64,000 nucleotides of DNA, taken from assembly GCF_900111735.1 (NCBI RefSeq), contig NZ_FOHW01000009.1:62001-126000 (forward strand). Direction: 5' to 3'. Source of the stretch: Pseudomonas graminis (lineage in GTDB: Bacteria > Pseudomonadota > Gammaproteobacteria > Pseudomonadales > Pseudomonadaceae). Below are positions 23,712 to 32,843 of the stretch, piece by piece (the stretch's first letter is position 1; each line of letters opens with the position of its first letter). Below the pieces are notes generated by a model, which ran no database searches, was not told the DNA's origin, and was given only the letters and a program-made list of their open reading frames with translations. The position numbers and the translations under genes are program-made.

Positions 23712-25187
23712 ATGACTACTACACCAGCGCAGCAGCAGAGCAAAGCATCCGGCGAGTTCAGCATTCTCGACAGCATCATCGCCGAAACCCGTCTGCCTCG
23801 AGATGAAGACGCATATGGCATCGCCAGGCGCGGCGTATCGGCCTTTATCGAAGAGCTGCTCAAACCGCAAAACGCGGGTGAGCCGGTCAAGAAGGCGATG
23901 GTTGACCGCATGATTGCCGAGATCGATGCCAAGCTCGGCCGCCAGATGGACGAGATTCTGCATCACCCGGACTTCCAGTCGCTTGAGTCGTCCTGGCGTG
24001 GACTGCAATTGCTGGTCGAGCGGACCGACTTCCGCGAGAACATCAAGATTGAAATCCTCAACGTGTCCAAAGAGGACTTGCTGGAAGATTTCGAGGACTC
24101 ACCCGAAGTCATGCAGGCGGGGCTCTACAAACACATCTACACCGCGGAGTACGGCCAGTTTGGTGGGCAGCCCGTGGGGGCGATCATCGCCAACTACTTC
24201 ATGTCCCCAAGCTCACCGGACGTCAAGCTGATGCAGTACGTTTCCAGCGTCGCCTGCATGTCCCACGCGCCGTTCATCGCCGCCGCCGGCCCCAGGTTCT
24301 TTGGCCTGGAAAGCTTCACCGGCCTGCCGGACCTGAAAGATCTGAAAGATCACTTCGAGGGGCCGCAGTTCGCCAAATGGCAGAGCTTCCGTCAGTCGGA
24401 AGACGCCCGCTACGTCGGCCTGACGGTGCCGCGCTTCCTGCTGCGCAACCCGTACGACCCGCAAGAGAACCCGGTCAAGTCGTTCGTCTACAAGGAAACC
24501 GTTGCCAACAGCCATGAGCACTACCTGTGGGGTAACACGGCGTACGCCTTCGGTACGAAGCTGACCGACAGCTTCGCCAAATTCCGCTGGTGCCCGAACA
24601 TCATTGGCCCGCAGAGCGGTGGCGCCGTCGAGGATTTACCACTGCACCACTTCGAAAGCATGGGTGAAATCGAAACCAAGATCCCTACCGAAGTACTGGT
24701 AAGCGATCGTCGTGAATACGAACTGGCGGAGGAGGGCTTCATCTCCCTGACCATGCGCAAGGGCTCGGATAACGCGGCCTTCTTCTCCGCCAGTTCGGTA
24801 CAAAAGCCGAAGTTTTTCGGTACCAGTGTGGAAGGCAAGGCGGCGGAGCTGAACTACAAACTCGGCACCCAGTTGCCGTACATGATGATCGTCAACCGTC
24901 TCGCTCACTATCTGAAAGTCCTGCAACGCGAGCAGCTCGGTTCGTGGAAAGAACGCACTGACCTCGAACTGGAACTTAACAAGTGGATTCGCCAGTACGT
25001 TGCCGACCAGGAAAATCCGAGCGCTGAAGTGCGTGGTCGTCGTCCCCTGCGTGCCGCGCAGATCATCGTCAGTGACGTGGAAGGCGAGCCCGGCTGGTAT
25101 CGCGTCAGCCTGAACGTGCGCCCGCATTTCAAGTACATGGGCGCCGATTTCACCCTGTCGCTGGTGGGCAAGCTGGACAAAGAGTGA
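23712..25187 (+). CDS. tssC: TssC, large subunit of the contractile sheath
   Basis: 491 aa, typical. TssC (VipB) forms the outer sheath and is later unfolded by ClpV. Recognisable segments are ILHHPDFQSLESSWRGLQLL, the GDYEF-like sheath region replaced here by AEYGQFGGQPVGAIIANYFM, WGNTAYAFGTKLTDSFAKF, and a C-terminal GWYRVSLNVRPHFKYMGADF. AAGGAA precedes the ATG. Together with TssB it makes up the sheath of this cluster. Confidence 0.96.
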   Translation: MTTTPAQQQSKASGEFSILDSIIAETRLPRDEDAYGIARRGVSAFIEELLKPQNAGEPVKKAMVDRMIAEIDAKLGRQMDEILHHPDFQSLESSWRGLQLLVERTDFRENIKIEILNVSKEDLLEDFEDSPEVMQAGLYKHIYTAEYGQFGGQPVGAIIANYFMSPSSPDVKLMQYVSSVACMSHAPFIAAAGPRFFGLESFTGLPDLKDLKDHFEGPQFAKWQSFRQSEDARYVGLTVPRFLLRNPYDPQENPVKSFVYKETVANSHEHYLWGNTAYAFGTKLTDSFAKFRWCPNIIGPQSGGAVEDLPLHHFESMGEIETKIPTEVLVSDRREYELAEEGFISLTMRKGSDNAAFFSASSVQKPKFFGTSVEGKAAELNYKLGTQLPYMMIVNRLAHYLKVLQREQLGSWKERTDLELELNKWIRQYVADQENPSAEVRGRRPLRAAQIIVSDVEGEPGWYRVSLNVRPHFKYMGADFTLSLVGKLDKE

Positions 25188-25200
25188 AGGGATTCGATGC

Positions 25201-25620
25201 ATGACTGGGTACGGCAGTCTTTTCGAACGCCTGGGTGGCGACGCAGACAAGCGCGTCGGCTGGAGCCGCGAAGATTCTGCGAGGGCGTCAGTGGCTGCCC
25301 ATCTGGCCAAGATGCTCAGCACCCGGGCGGGCAGCGTTCAGACGCTTACCGACTACGGGCTGCCCGATCTCAATGACATGCGCTTGAGCCTTCATGACGC
25401 TTTGACCAAGGCGCGGCTCGCTATCGAAGTCTTCATCGAAACCTACGAGCCTCGCCTGAGTAGCGTCCAGGTCATCGCGCTGCCCCACGACAACGATCAG
25501 CTTCGTCTCGCCTTCCGTATAGAAGGGTTGCTGGAGGTTGAGGGCTTCAAGCGTCAGGTCACTTTCGCCGCACGTCTGGAGGGCGGCGGTCAGGTACAGG
25601 TCAATCACAGGAAAACCTGA
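25201..25620 (+). CDS. tssE: TssE, gp25-like baseplate protein
   Basis: 139 aa. TssE is the wedge component related to phage T4 gp25. Its core is seen in LTDYGLPDLNDMRL, IEVFIETYEPRLSSVQV and a C-terminal strand region. In this family a conserved EPR motif tethers the sheath to the baseplate; here it reads YEPRL, intact. It starts 13 bp after tssC. A 109-bp gap follows before tssF. Confidence 0.93.
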   Translation: MTGYGSLFERLGGDADKRVGWSREDSARASVAAHLAKMLSTRAGSVQTLTDYGLPDLNDMRLSLHDALTKARLAIEVFIETYEPRLSSVQVIALPHDNDQLRLAFRIEGLLEVEGFKRQVTFAARLEGGGQVQVNHRKT

Positions 25621-25729
25621 TGTCAGTAACCCGCTGCACATGGCTGCACCGGATCACACAAGGCGCTAGCAGGAAGTCTTGCCGCGCCGCCCACCCTTGA
25701 ACCAAACAGCTGCGCCCGAAGGTAATACC

Positions 25730-27517
25730 ATGTCCTTTAACCACTACTACCAAAGCGAGCTCACCGCGCTGCGCCAGCTAGGTCGTCTATTCGCCGAGCG
25801 CAGTCCGGCGTTGGCGCCTTTTCTGGAGCAGGCCGGCCGGGACCCTGACGTAGAGCGGTTGCTGGAAGGCTTCGCGTTCCTGACCGGACGCCTGCGGCAG
25901 AAGCTCGATGACGAGCTGCCTGAGCTCAGCCATTCGCTGATGCGGCTGCTGTGGCCCAACTACATGCAGCCGCTGCCGGCCTTCAGCATTCTCCAGTTCG
26001 ACCCGTTGAAACTGGCAGGGCCTGCGTTGAGGGTGGAGCGCGATACACCGGTGGACAGCGTGCCGATCGATGGCGTGCAGTGCCGCTTCCGTACCTGCTA
26101 CCCAACCGACGTTCAGGCGCTTGATCTGGTGGCACTGGCGTACTCGGTCAAGGGCGAAGGCTCGCTGCTGAGCCTGCGTCTGGAGGTGAGCGGCGAAGGC
26201 CATCTCGGTGAGTTGGAATTAAGCCGTTTGCGCCTGCATTTTGCTGGCGAGCGCTACATCAGTCAGATGCTCTACCTGAGTCTTCTGCGCAATCTGGAGA
26301 AGATTGAGCTGGTCCCGCTGGACGGCGACGGCAAGCCTGTAAAGGGCGTCAACGGCATACCCATGGCATTCAACGTCCCTGTTGATCGTATCCAGCCCGT
26401 GGGGTTTGCCGAAGACGAAGCGCTGATCCCGTATCCGCTGAATACCTTTCGCGGCTATCGCTATCTGCAGGAATACTTCGCCTTCCAGGACAAGTTTCTG
26501 TTCGTGGAGGTGAATGGCCTGGAGCTGCTCGCTGCGTTGCCGGAAGACACGCTGAAACAGGCCCGCGGGTTTGAATTGCGTTTCGACATTCGCAAGAGCA
26601 GCGTGCAGCGTCTGCGCCCGACGCTGGACAACGTGAAGCTCCATTGCACGCCGGTCGTGAACCTGTTCAAGCATGATGCCTCGCCGATACGCCTTGAGGG
26701 CAAGCAGGACGAGTACCTGTTGGCGCCGGCGCTCTACAGCCCGGAAAATTGCGGCGTGTTTTCAGTCGAATCCGTGATCGGCTGGAAACCCGGTGGCTTG
26801 GGGTACGAGGCGTACGTGCCATTCGAGTCCTTCGAGCATGACCCCAGTTTCGATGTGCCGAATCGCCGTCCGCATTACAGCATTCGCCAGCGTTCATCAT
26901 CGCTGCACGATGGCCTCGACACCTACCTGAGCTTCGGCATCCGTCACACCGAAGCCTCTGAAACACTGTCGATCGAAATGATGTGCACCAATCAGAACCT
27001 GCCGCGCACGCTCAAGCTGGGTGACATTTGCATCGCCTGCGAACAGACACCGGAATTTCTGACCTTCCGCAATATCACCCCGGCCACGCCCAGTTATGCG
27101 CCGCCGCTGAACCGCGACTTCCTGTGGAAGCTGATCAGCAACATGTCGCTCAACTACCTGTCCCTGGCGGACGTCAACGCCTTGAAGGTGGTCCTCGAAA
27201 CATACGACCTGCCGCGCTATTACGACCCGCACGCGGAAAAGGTCAGCAAGCGCCTGCTGGGTGGGCTCACGTCGATCAGCCATCAGCATGTCGACCGCCT
27301 GCACAAAGGCTTGCCGGTCCGCGGCCTGCGCACCGAGCTGACCATCGACCCACAGGGCTATATCGGTGAGGGCGACGTGTTCGTGTTCGCTTCTGTTCTC
27401 AATGAGTTTTTTGCGCTCTACGCCAGCCTCAATTCGTATCACGAGCTGCGGGTAAGAAGCACACAGGGAGAGGTGTACCAATGGACACCCCGCATGGGCC
27501 TGCAGCCCCTGCTTTGA
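25730..27517 (+). CDS. tssF: TssF, T6SS baseplate protein
   Basis: 595 aa from the ATG at 25730, with GAAGG upstream; an upstream in-frame start has no ribosome site. TssF (VasA, ImpG) forms the baseplate wedge with TssG, TssE and TssK. Family marks: the opening FNHYYQSELTALRQLGRLFA, DPDVERLLEGFAFLTGRLRQ, LWPNYMQPLPAFSILQF, and the C-terminal RGLRTELTIDPQGYIGEGD region. It overlaps tssG by 37 nt, which implies coupled translation of the partner subunit. Confidence 0.95.
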   Translation: MSFNHYYQSELTALRQLGRLFAERSPALAPFLEQAGRDPDVERLLEGFAFLTGRLRQKLDDELPELSHSLMRLLWPNYMQPLPAFSILQFDPLKLAGPALRVERDTPVDSVPIDGVQCRFRTCYPTDVQALDLVALAYSVKGEGSLLSLRLEVSGEGHLGELELSRLRLHFAGERYISQMLYLSLLRNLEKIELVPLDGDGKPVKGVNGIPMAFNVPVDRIQPVGFAEDEALIPYPLNTFRGYRYLQEYFAFQDKFLFVEVNGLELLAALPEDTLKQARGFELRFDIRKSSVQRLRPTLDNVKLHCTPVVNLFKHDASPIRLEGKQDEYLLAPALYSPENCGVFSVESVIGWKPGGLGYEAYVPFESFEHDPSFDVPNRRPHYSIRQRSSSLHDGLDTYLSFGIRHTEASETLSIEMMCTNQNLPRTLKLGDICIACEQTPEFLTFRNITPATPSYAPPLNRDFLWKLISNMSLNYLSLADVNALKVVLETYDLPRYYDPHAEKVSKRLLGGLTSISHQHVDRLHKGLPVRGLRTELTIDPQGYIGEGDVFVFASVLNEFFALYASLNSYHELRVRSTQGEVYQWTPRMGLQPLL

Positions 27518-28503
27518 GCGGGCTGACCCAAGGCATACGCGAATACTCGCTGTTTCAGGCCGTCTTGCTGGTCATCGACCGGCTGCGAACTGAGCACCCG
27601 CGTCTGAACGATGACGACTTGTATGACTTGCTGGAATTCCAGGCCAACCCGAGCCTGGGCTTTCCGGGAAGTGATGTGGACCGCGTGGAGTTTTTTGAAG
27701 AGTCCGGGCTGATGCGTGCACGCCTGCGCTTCAACCTGCCGGGCCTTGTCGGGTCCGGATCACCCTTGCCTGCGTTTTATAGCGAGCAGGCACTGGGGGA
27801 CAACGAGGAGGGGAATCCGACCCGTCAGTTCCTCGATCTGTTTCACCATCGCCTGCATCGGCTGATGTTGCCGATCTGGAAGAAATACCGGTACCGCGCC
27901 TGTTTTGAAAGCGGCGCGATCGATCCGTTTTCGTCGCAGTTGTTCGCACTCATCGGACTGGGCAGCGAAGAGATTCGACAGGCGCGTGAGCTGAACTGGA
28001 AGCGTCTGCTGCCGTACCTGGGTTTGCTCAGCCTGCGCGCGCATTCGGCAGCGCTGATCGAGTCGGTGCTGCGGTACTACTTCAAACACGCAGAACTCAC
28101 GATCGAACAATGCATGGAGCGTCGCGTGGAAATTCTCGAAGAGCAGCGCAACAGCCTTGGCCGAGCCAACAGCCAGCTAGGTGAGGACCTGGTGCTGGGC
28201 AAACACGTTCGCGACCGCAGTGGCAAGTTCCGCATCCATGTTCGAGAGCTTGGCTGGCAGCGTTTCCACGAGTTCCTGCCAATCGGCACCGGTTACCAAC
28301 CGCTGTGCGCATTGGTGCGATTCACGTTGCGTGACCCGCTGGACTACGACGTCCGCCTGGCGTTGCGTCAGGAAGAAATTCGCGAACTGCGCCTGGCCGG
28401 ACAGAACGCGTGTCGCCTGGGATGGACCAGTTGGCTGGGCCGCGAACGCGCGGACGGCATGGTGACCCTGGGCAGCCAATCATTAAGGACAGCCGAACGA
28501 TGA
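27481..28503 (+). CDS. tssG: TssG, T6SS baseplate protein
   Basis: 340 aa. TssG (VasB, ImpH) wraps two TssF copies in the baseplate wedge. Family marks are YSLFQAVLLVIDRL, VEFFEESGLMRARLRFNLPG, GSGSPLPAFYSEQAL-like text (here VGSGSPLPAFYSEQ), LDLFHHRLHRLMLPIWKKYR and LGLLSLRAHSAALIESVLRYYF. GAGGTG precedes the ATG, which lies inside tssF. The stop overlaps the clpV start (ATGA). Confidence 0.94.
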   Translation: MDTPHGPAAPALSGLTQGIREYSLFQAVLLVIDRLRTEHPRLNDDDLYDLLEFQANPSLGFPGSDVDRVEFFEESGLMRARLRFNLPGLVGSGSPLPAFYSEQALGDNEEGNPTRQFLDLFHHRLHRLMLPIWKKYRYRACFESGAIDPFSSQLFALIGLGSEEIRQARELNWKRLLPYLGLLSLRAHSAALIESVLRYYFKHAELTIEQCMERRVEILEEQRNSLGRANSQLGEDLVLGKHVRDRSGKFRIHVRELGWQRFHEFLPIGTGYQPLCALVRFTLRDPLDYDVRLALRQEEIRELRLAGQNACRLGWTSWLGRERADGMVTLGSQSLRTAER

Positions 28504-31079
28504 GTAACGTCAACCTGCAACAACTTATTCAGGCCCTCGACGCCGAAAGCCGTCGCGACCTGGAGCACGCCGCCGAACGCTGCGTGGGACGCGGCGGCAG
28601 CAAGGTCCTTGTCGAGGACCTGTTGCTGTGCTTGCTGGAACGCCCACAGGGCCTGCTGTCCCGTGCACTGCAGGATGCCGGTGTGGAGGCGGGTGAACTC
28701 GGCGCCGTGCTGCAGATGCGGATTGAAAACAGCGCCTCCCGAAACCCGGTATTTGCGCCGGAACTGGTGCAGTGGCTGCAGGATGCGTTGCTGGTGGCCA
28801 GCCTTGAATTGGGCCAGACCCAGGTTGAGCAGGGAGCGCTGATCCTTGCGCTATTGCTCAACCCCGCGCGTTACGCAGGCAGTCGTTATCAGGCATTGCT
28901 CGCCCGACTGAATATCGAGCGATTGAAAGCATTCGCCTTGTCGCAGAAGGCGCATTCCGGCGCGGGCAAACACGGTGCGGCCGTCGATTCATTGCTGACG
29001 CGCTTCACCCACAACCTCACCCAGCAGGCCCGGGACGGCAAACTCGACCCGGTGCTGTGCCGTGACGACGCCATTCGGCAAATGGTGGATATTCTCGCTC
29101 GCCGGCGGAAAAACAATCCGATCGTCGTGGGCGACGCCGGTGTCGGCAAGACGGCGATTGTTGAAGGGCTGGCGTTGCGTATCGTCGCCGGGGAAGTGCC
29201 GCACGCAATAAAGGGTGTTGAGCTGCTGGCGCTGGATGTGGGGCTGTTGCAGGCCGGCGCCAGTGTCAAAGGGGAGTTCGAACGTCGGCTCAAGGGCGTT
29301 ATCGACGAGGTCAAGGCGTCACCCAGGCCGATCATAGTGTTCATCGATGAGGCCCACACCCTGATCGGGGCCGGTGGGGACGCGGGCGGGTCCGATGCAG
29401 CCAATCTGCTCAAGCCGGCCCTGGCGCGTGGCGAACTGCGCACCATCGCGGCGACCACCTGGACCGAGTACAAAAAATACGTCGAGAAAGACCCGGCACT
29501 GGCCCGTCGCTTTCAGCCGGTGCGGCTGCACGAACCGACCGTCGATGAGGCAGTGACCATTTTGCGTGGCCTTGCTCAGGTCTACGAACGGAGTCACGGC
29601 ATCTATTTGCGGGACGATGCGGTGGTGGCCGCCGCTGAGTTGTCTGCCCGCTATCTCGCCGGTCGCCAATTGCCGGACAAGGCCGTCGATGTGCTCGACA
29701 CGGCGTGCGCGCGCGTTCGCATCAGCCTCGCCGCCGCGCCCCAACGTCTTGAGCGTCTGCGCAACGAACTGGCAGAAGGCAGTCGCCAGCGCCACGCACT
29801 GCTTCGTGACGCCGACGCCGGTTTGTCCATCGATCATCCGGCACTGGATGCATTGGAAGACCGTCTGCGGGTTGCGGATGAAGAAAGCCTCGCTCTCGAA
29901 TCTCTCTGGCTGGAACAGAAAGAACTGGCCGAGCGCCTGCTGGGCTTGCGGCAGCAACTGGCGCAGGCCCGTGATGTCGATGAAGCGCAAACTGTCGAAG
30001 AGCTGCAAGCCGCCCGTGATGAGACTCACCACGCTTTGACTCAGGCCCAGGCCCAGGAGCGGCTGGTGAGCTTTGAGGTCTGCCCGCGGCTTGTCGCCGA
30101 AGTGATCAGTGCCTGGACCGGCGTGCCCCTGGCGCAGTTGGCGCGAGAGCACAACGCGAAGGTCGCCACCTTCGCGACTGACCTGCGCGCTCGCATCCGC
30201 GGTCAGGAGCAAGCGGTGCACGCCCTTGATCGTTCGATGCGTGCTACTGCAGCCGGTCTGAACAAACCTGATGCACCCGTGGGCGTGTTCCTGCTGGTCG
30301 GGCCGAGCGGTGTCGGCAAGACTGAAACAGCGCTGGCGCTTGCCGACTTGCTGTACGGCGGCGAGCGGTTCATCACCACCATCAACATGTCCGAGTTTCA
30401 GGAGAAGCACACCGTCTCGCGTCTGATTGGCGCACCGCCGGGCTACGTGGGTTACGGCGAAGGCGGCATGCTCACCGAAGCGGTGCGGCAGAAACCGTAT
30501 TCCGTCGTCCTGCTCGATGAAGTCGAAAAAGCTGATCCGGACGTGCTGAATCTGTTCTATCAGATCTTTGACAAGGGCGTGGCCAGTGATGGGGAAGGGC
30601 GGGAGATAAACTTCCGCAACACGCTGATCCTGATGACCTCGAACCTTGGAAGCGACCTCATCAATGATCTCTGCGCAGAGGGCGCACGTCCCGCTGCGCA
30701 GGTGCTGGAGGAAAATATTCGTCCGGTCCTCGCGAGTCATTTCAAACCGGCACTGCTCGCACGCATGCGCGTCGTCCCGTACTACCCGGTGAGCGGGTCG
30801 GTTCTGCGTGAGCTGATCGAGATCAAACTGGGACGTCTGGGCGAGCGTCTGAACCGCCGCCAACTGGCGTTTACCTTTTCCGAGGCGCTGGTCGACCATC
30901 TGGCTGAGCGCTGCAGCCAGGGTGACAGCGGCGCACGTCTGATCGACCACTTGCTGGAGCTGCATGTCTTTCCCCGGGTGGCTGACCGGGTGCTCGACGC
31001 GATGGCGGCAGGTCAACGTCTCACGTCCGTGCACGCAACCCTGGATCACGAAGCTACCGTGATTTGCGAGTTTGCCTGA
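28500..31079 (+). CDS. clpV: ClpV (TssH), AAA+ ATPase that recycles the sheath
   Basis: 859 aa from the ATG at 28500, overlapping the tssG stop. The N-terminal Clp-N domain (about 1-165), which binds TssC, is followed by the first AAA+ domain (Walker A GDAGVGKT 211-218, Walker B IVFIDEAHTL near 280), a coiled middle region (about 420-560) and the second AAA+ domain (Walker A GPSGVGKT near 601-608, VVLLDEVEKAD). The RLIGAPPGYVGYGEGG pore-loop segment is intact. ClpV forms a hexamer that pulls apart contracted sheath. Confidence 0.97.
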   Translation: MSNVNLQQLIQALDAESRRDLEHAAERCVGRGGSKVLVEDLLLCLLERPQGLLSRALQDAGVEAGELGAVLQMRIENSASRNPVFAPELVQWLQDALLVASLELGQTQVEQGALILALLLNPARYAGSRYQALLARLNIERLKAFALSQKAHSGAGKHGAAVDSLLTRFTHNLTQQARDGKLDPVLCRDDAIRQMVDILARRRKNNPIVVGDAGVGKTAIVEGLALRIVAGEVPHAIKGVELLALDVGLLQAGASVKGEFERRLKGVIDEVKASPRPIIVFIDEAHTLIGAGGDAGGSDAANLLKPALARGELRTIAATTWTEYKKYVEKDPALARRFQPVRLHEPTVDEAVTILRGLAQVYERSHGIYLRDDAVVAAAELSARYLAGRQLPDKAVDVLDTACARVRISLAAAPQRLERLRNELAEGSRQRHALLRDADAGLSIDHPALDALEDRLRVADEESLALESLWLEQKELAERLLGLRQQLAQARDVDEAQTVEELQAARDETHHALTQAQAQERLVSFEVCPRLVAEVISAWTGVPLAQLAREHNAKVATFATDLRARIRGQEQAVHALDRSMRATAAGLNKPDAPVGVFLLVGPSGVGKTETALALADLLYGGERFITTINMSEFQEKHTVSRLIGAPPGYVGYGEGGMLTEAVRQKPYSVVLLDEVEKADPDVLNLFYQIFDKGVASDGEGREINFRNTLILMTSNLGSDLINDLCAEGARPAAQVLEENIRPVLASHFKPALLARMRVVPYYPVSGSVLRELIEIKLGRLGERLNRRQLAFTFSEALVDHLAERCSQGDSGARLIDHLLELHVFPRVADRVLDAMAAGQRLTSVHATLDHEATVICEFA

Positions 31080-31089
31080 GGTGGGCGCG

Positions 31090-32607
31090 ATGTTCATTCA
31101 AGTGCCGCAGCCGCTGGCCTACGCAGAAGCGTTGCTGGAGCAATTCGCCCGGCTCGCGTGCGCCGCCGACGATGCTGCGCTGCTGGGCGGTCTCGTGCTT
31201 GGACTTGCCGAGTTGAGCGGGTGCGAGCTGACACAGCTTTATCTTCTGGACGCAGACCATACGCGTCTGGGGATGACCGCCGAGTGCCTTGAGGGGCGCT
31301 TGCAACCCCGTGAGGCACGAAGCCTGCCCGCCGATTACAAGGGTGAGCAACTGCTGCAGTTTGCGCTGTGTCAAAACCGCGTCGTGTGCCTCACCGATTT
31401 GCCCGGCAGCCTGCACGAAACCAGCTTCCTGCCGACCGGGGCGGTGCCTTGGCAGTCGCTGCTGTGCGTGCCCATCCTCAACGATCAAGAGAGGGTGGAG
31501 GGCCTGCTCGTCTGCGTGAGCAGTCGGTCTATCGAGCTGCAGGCTTTTGCCGACTCCCTTGGCCGGCTGGGCACGTTCGTGCTGCGTCAATTGCACCTGC
31601 TTCAGCGGTTGAGACGACGTGTCGATGATTCACAACCCATGCGCGTCAGCGTGCCAAGCATCAGCGCCTACGGATTGATCGGCAAAAGCGCGCCCATGCG
31701 CCAGACCTGTTCGATGATCAGTAAAGTCCTGCACAGTCCGTATACCGTGTTACTGCGCGGAGAGACGGGCACCGGCAAGGAAGTGGTGGCACGTGCCATC
31801 CACGACTATGGTCCGCGTCGCTCGCAGGCCTTTATCGTGCAGAACTGCGCGGCACTGCCTGAAAGCCTGTTGGAAAGCGAGTTGTTCGGCTATAGCAAGG
31901 GGGCGTTCACCGGCGCTTCGCGTAACCGCCCCGGGCTCTTCGACGCTGCAAACGGCGGCACCCTGTTGCTTGATGAAGTCGGCGACCTGCCGCTGCCGCT
32001 GCAGGCCAAGCTGCTGCGCGTGCTGCAGGAGGGCGAGATACGCCCGTTGGGCTCCAACGACACCCACAAGATAGACGTGCGCATCCTTGCCGCGACCCAT
32101 AGGGATTTGTCGGTCATGGTCAGCGAAGGCACGTTTCGCGAGGACCTCTACTACCGCCTTTCGCAATTCCCCATCGAGCTGCCCGCCCTGCGCCAGCGCG
32201 GCGATGACATCGTCGATCTCGCCCGGCATTTCGCCGACAAGGCCTGCGCATTTCTGCAACGGGATGCACTGTGCTGGTCGGACGCGGCGCTCGACCATCT
32301 GTGCGGCTATGCCTTCCCCGGCAACGTTCGCGAGCTCAAGGGGCTGGTCGAACGTGCGGTTCTGCTGTGCGAAGGGGGCCAATTGCTTGCCGAGCATTTC
32401 ACCCTTCGCGCGGAGGCTGCCCCCGATGATGTCCGCCTGAACCTGCGCGAACGCCTTGAACAGGTCGAACGCGGCTTGCTGCTCGATTGCCTGCGTAAAA
32501 ACGAAGGCAATCAGAGCCTGTCCGCGCGTGAGCTTGGCCTGCCCAGGCGCACGCTGCTGTACCGCCTTGGCCGCCTCAATATCAATCTGGGTGAAGTCAA
32601 TGCCTAG
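31090..32607 (+). CDS. sfa2: Sigma-54-dependent activator of the T6SS (Sfa/VasH type)
   Basis: 505 aa from the ATG at 31090 (GAGGTG upstream). A GAF-like sensory domain covers about 20-165. The AAA+ domain has Walker A GETGTGKE at 224-231, GAFTGA at 271-276 (the loop that touches sigma-54), and TLLLDEVGDLPL. A Fis-type helix-turn-helix closes the protein (SLSARELGLPRRTLLYRLGRL). VasH and Sfa2 are known to activate hcp and other T6SS genes with RpoN. The TGCGCAA-N4-TTGCGCA palindromes upstream of hcp are its likely sites here (inference). The symbol follows its position in the HSI-II-like order. Confidence 0.93.
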   Translation: MFIQVPQPLAYAEALLEQFARLACAADDAALLGGLVLGLAELSGCELTQLYLLDADHTRLGMTAECLEGRLQPREARSLPADYKGEQLLQFALCQNRVVCLTDLPGSLHETSFLPTGAVPWQSLLCVPILNDQERVEGLLVCVSSRSIELQAFADSLGRLGTFVLRQLHLLQRLRRRVDDSQPMRVSVPSISAYGLIGKSAPMRQTCSMISKVLHSPYTVLLRGETGTGKEVVARAIHDYGPRRSQAFIVQNCAALPESLLESELFGYSKGAFTGASRNRPGLFDAANGGTLLLDEVGDLPLPLQAKLLRVLQEGEIRPLGSNDTHKIDVRILAATHRDLSVMVSEGTFREDLYYRLSQFPIELPALRQRGDDIVDLARHFADKACAFLQRDALCWSDAALDHLCGYAFPGNVRELKGLVERAVLLCEGGQLLAEHFTLRAEAAPDDVRLNLRERLEQVERGLLLDCLRKNEGNQSLSARELGLPRRTLLYRLGRLNINLGEVNA

Positions 32608-32685
32608 GCACGAATCACTGTTTCCCCACTCGCTTTCCATCGCGCCAACCGTCGGCGCCTTTTGCTCACCTCTGGAGACACTCTG

Positions 32686-32826
32686 ATGTTTGCTCGTCAC
32701 CGGCAAGCCATTCTGCTGACCCTCGCTCTTCTCTGTGGCCTGTCGGGTTGCAGCGGCAATTACACGTTCAACGACAAAACCTATCGCCCGCTGGGTGATC
32801 CCCAGGCGGCCAACCGCGGTAACTGA
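32686..32826 (+). CDS. Small T6SS-linked lipoprotein, 46 aa
   Basis: The frame starts at an ATG at 32686 behind GGAG and encodes a signal peptide with a lipobox, LSGC (Cys22), leaving about 25 mature residues including YTFNDKTYRPLGDPQA. It is predicted to be an outer- or inner-membrane lipoprotein. Its place between sfa and fha matches the small orfX of P. aeruginosa HSI-II. Function unknown; it is separate from the longer TssJ lipoprotein further down. It sits 17 bp before the fha start. Confidence 0.8.
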   Translation: MFARHRQAILLTLALLCGLSGCSGNYTFNDKTYRPLGDPQAANRGN

Positions 32827-32843
32827 CCCCAAGGAGCATCACG

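Noticed and set aside
29319..31097. 592-codon minus-strand open frame opposite clpV
   Set aside because: Shadow of the ClpV second half; no ribosome site or recognisable domain.
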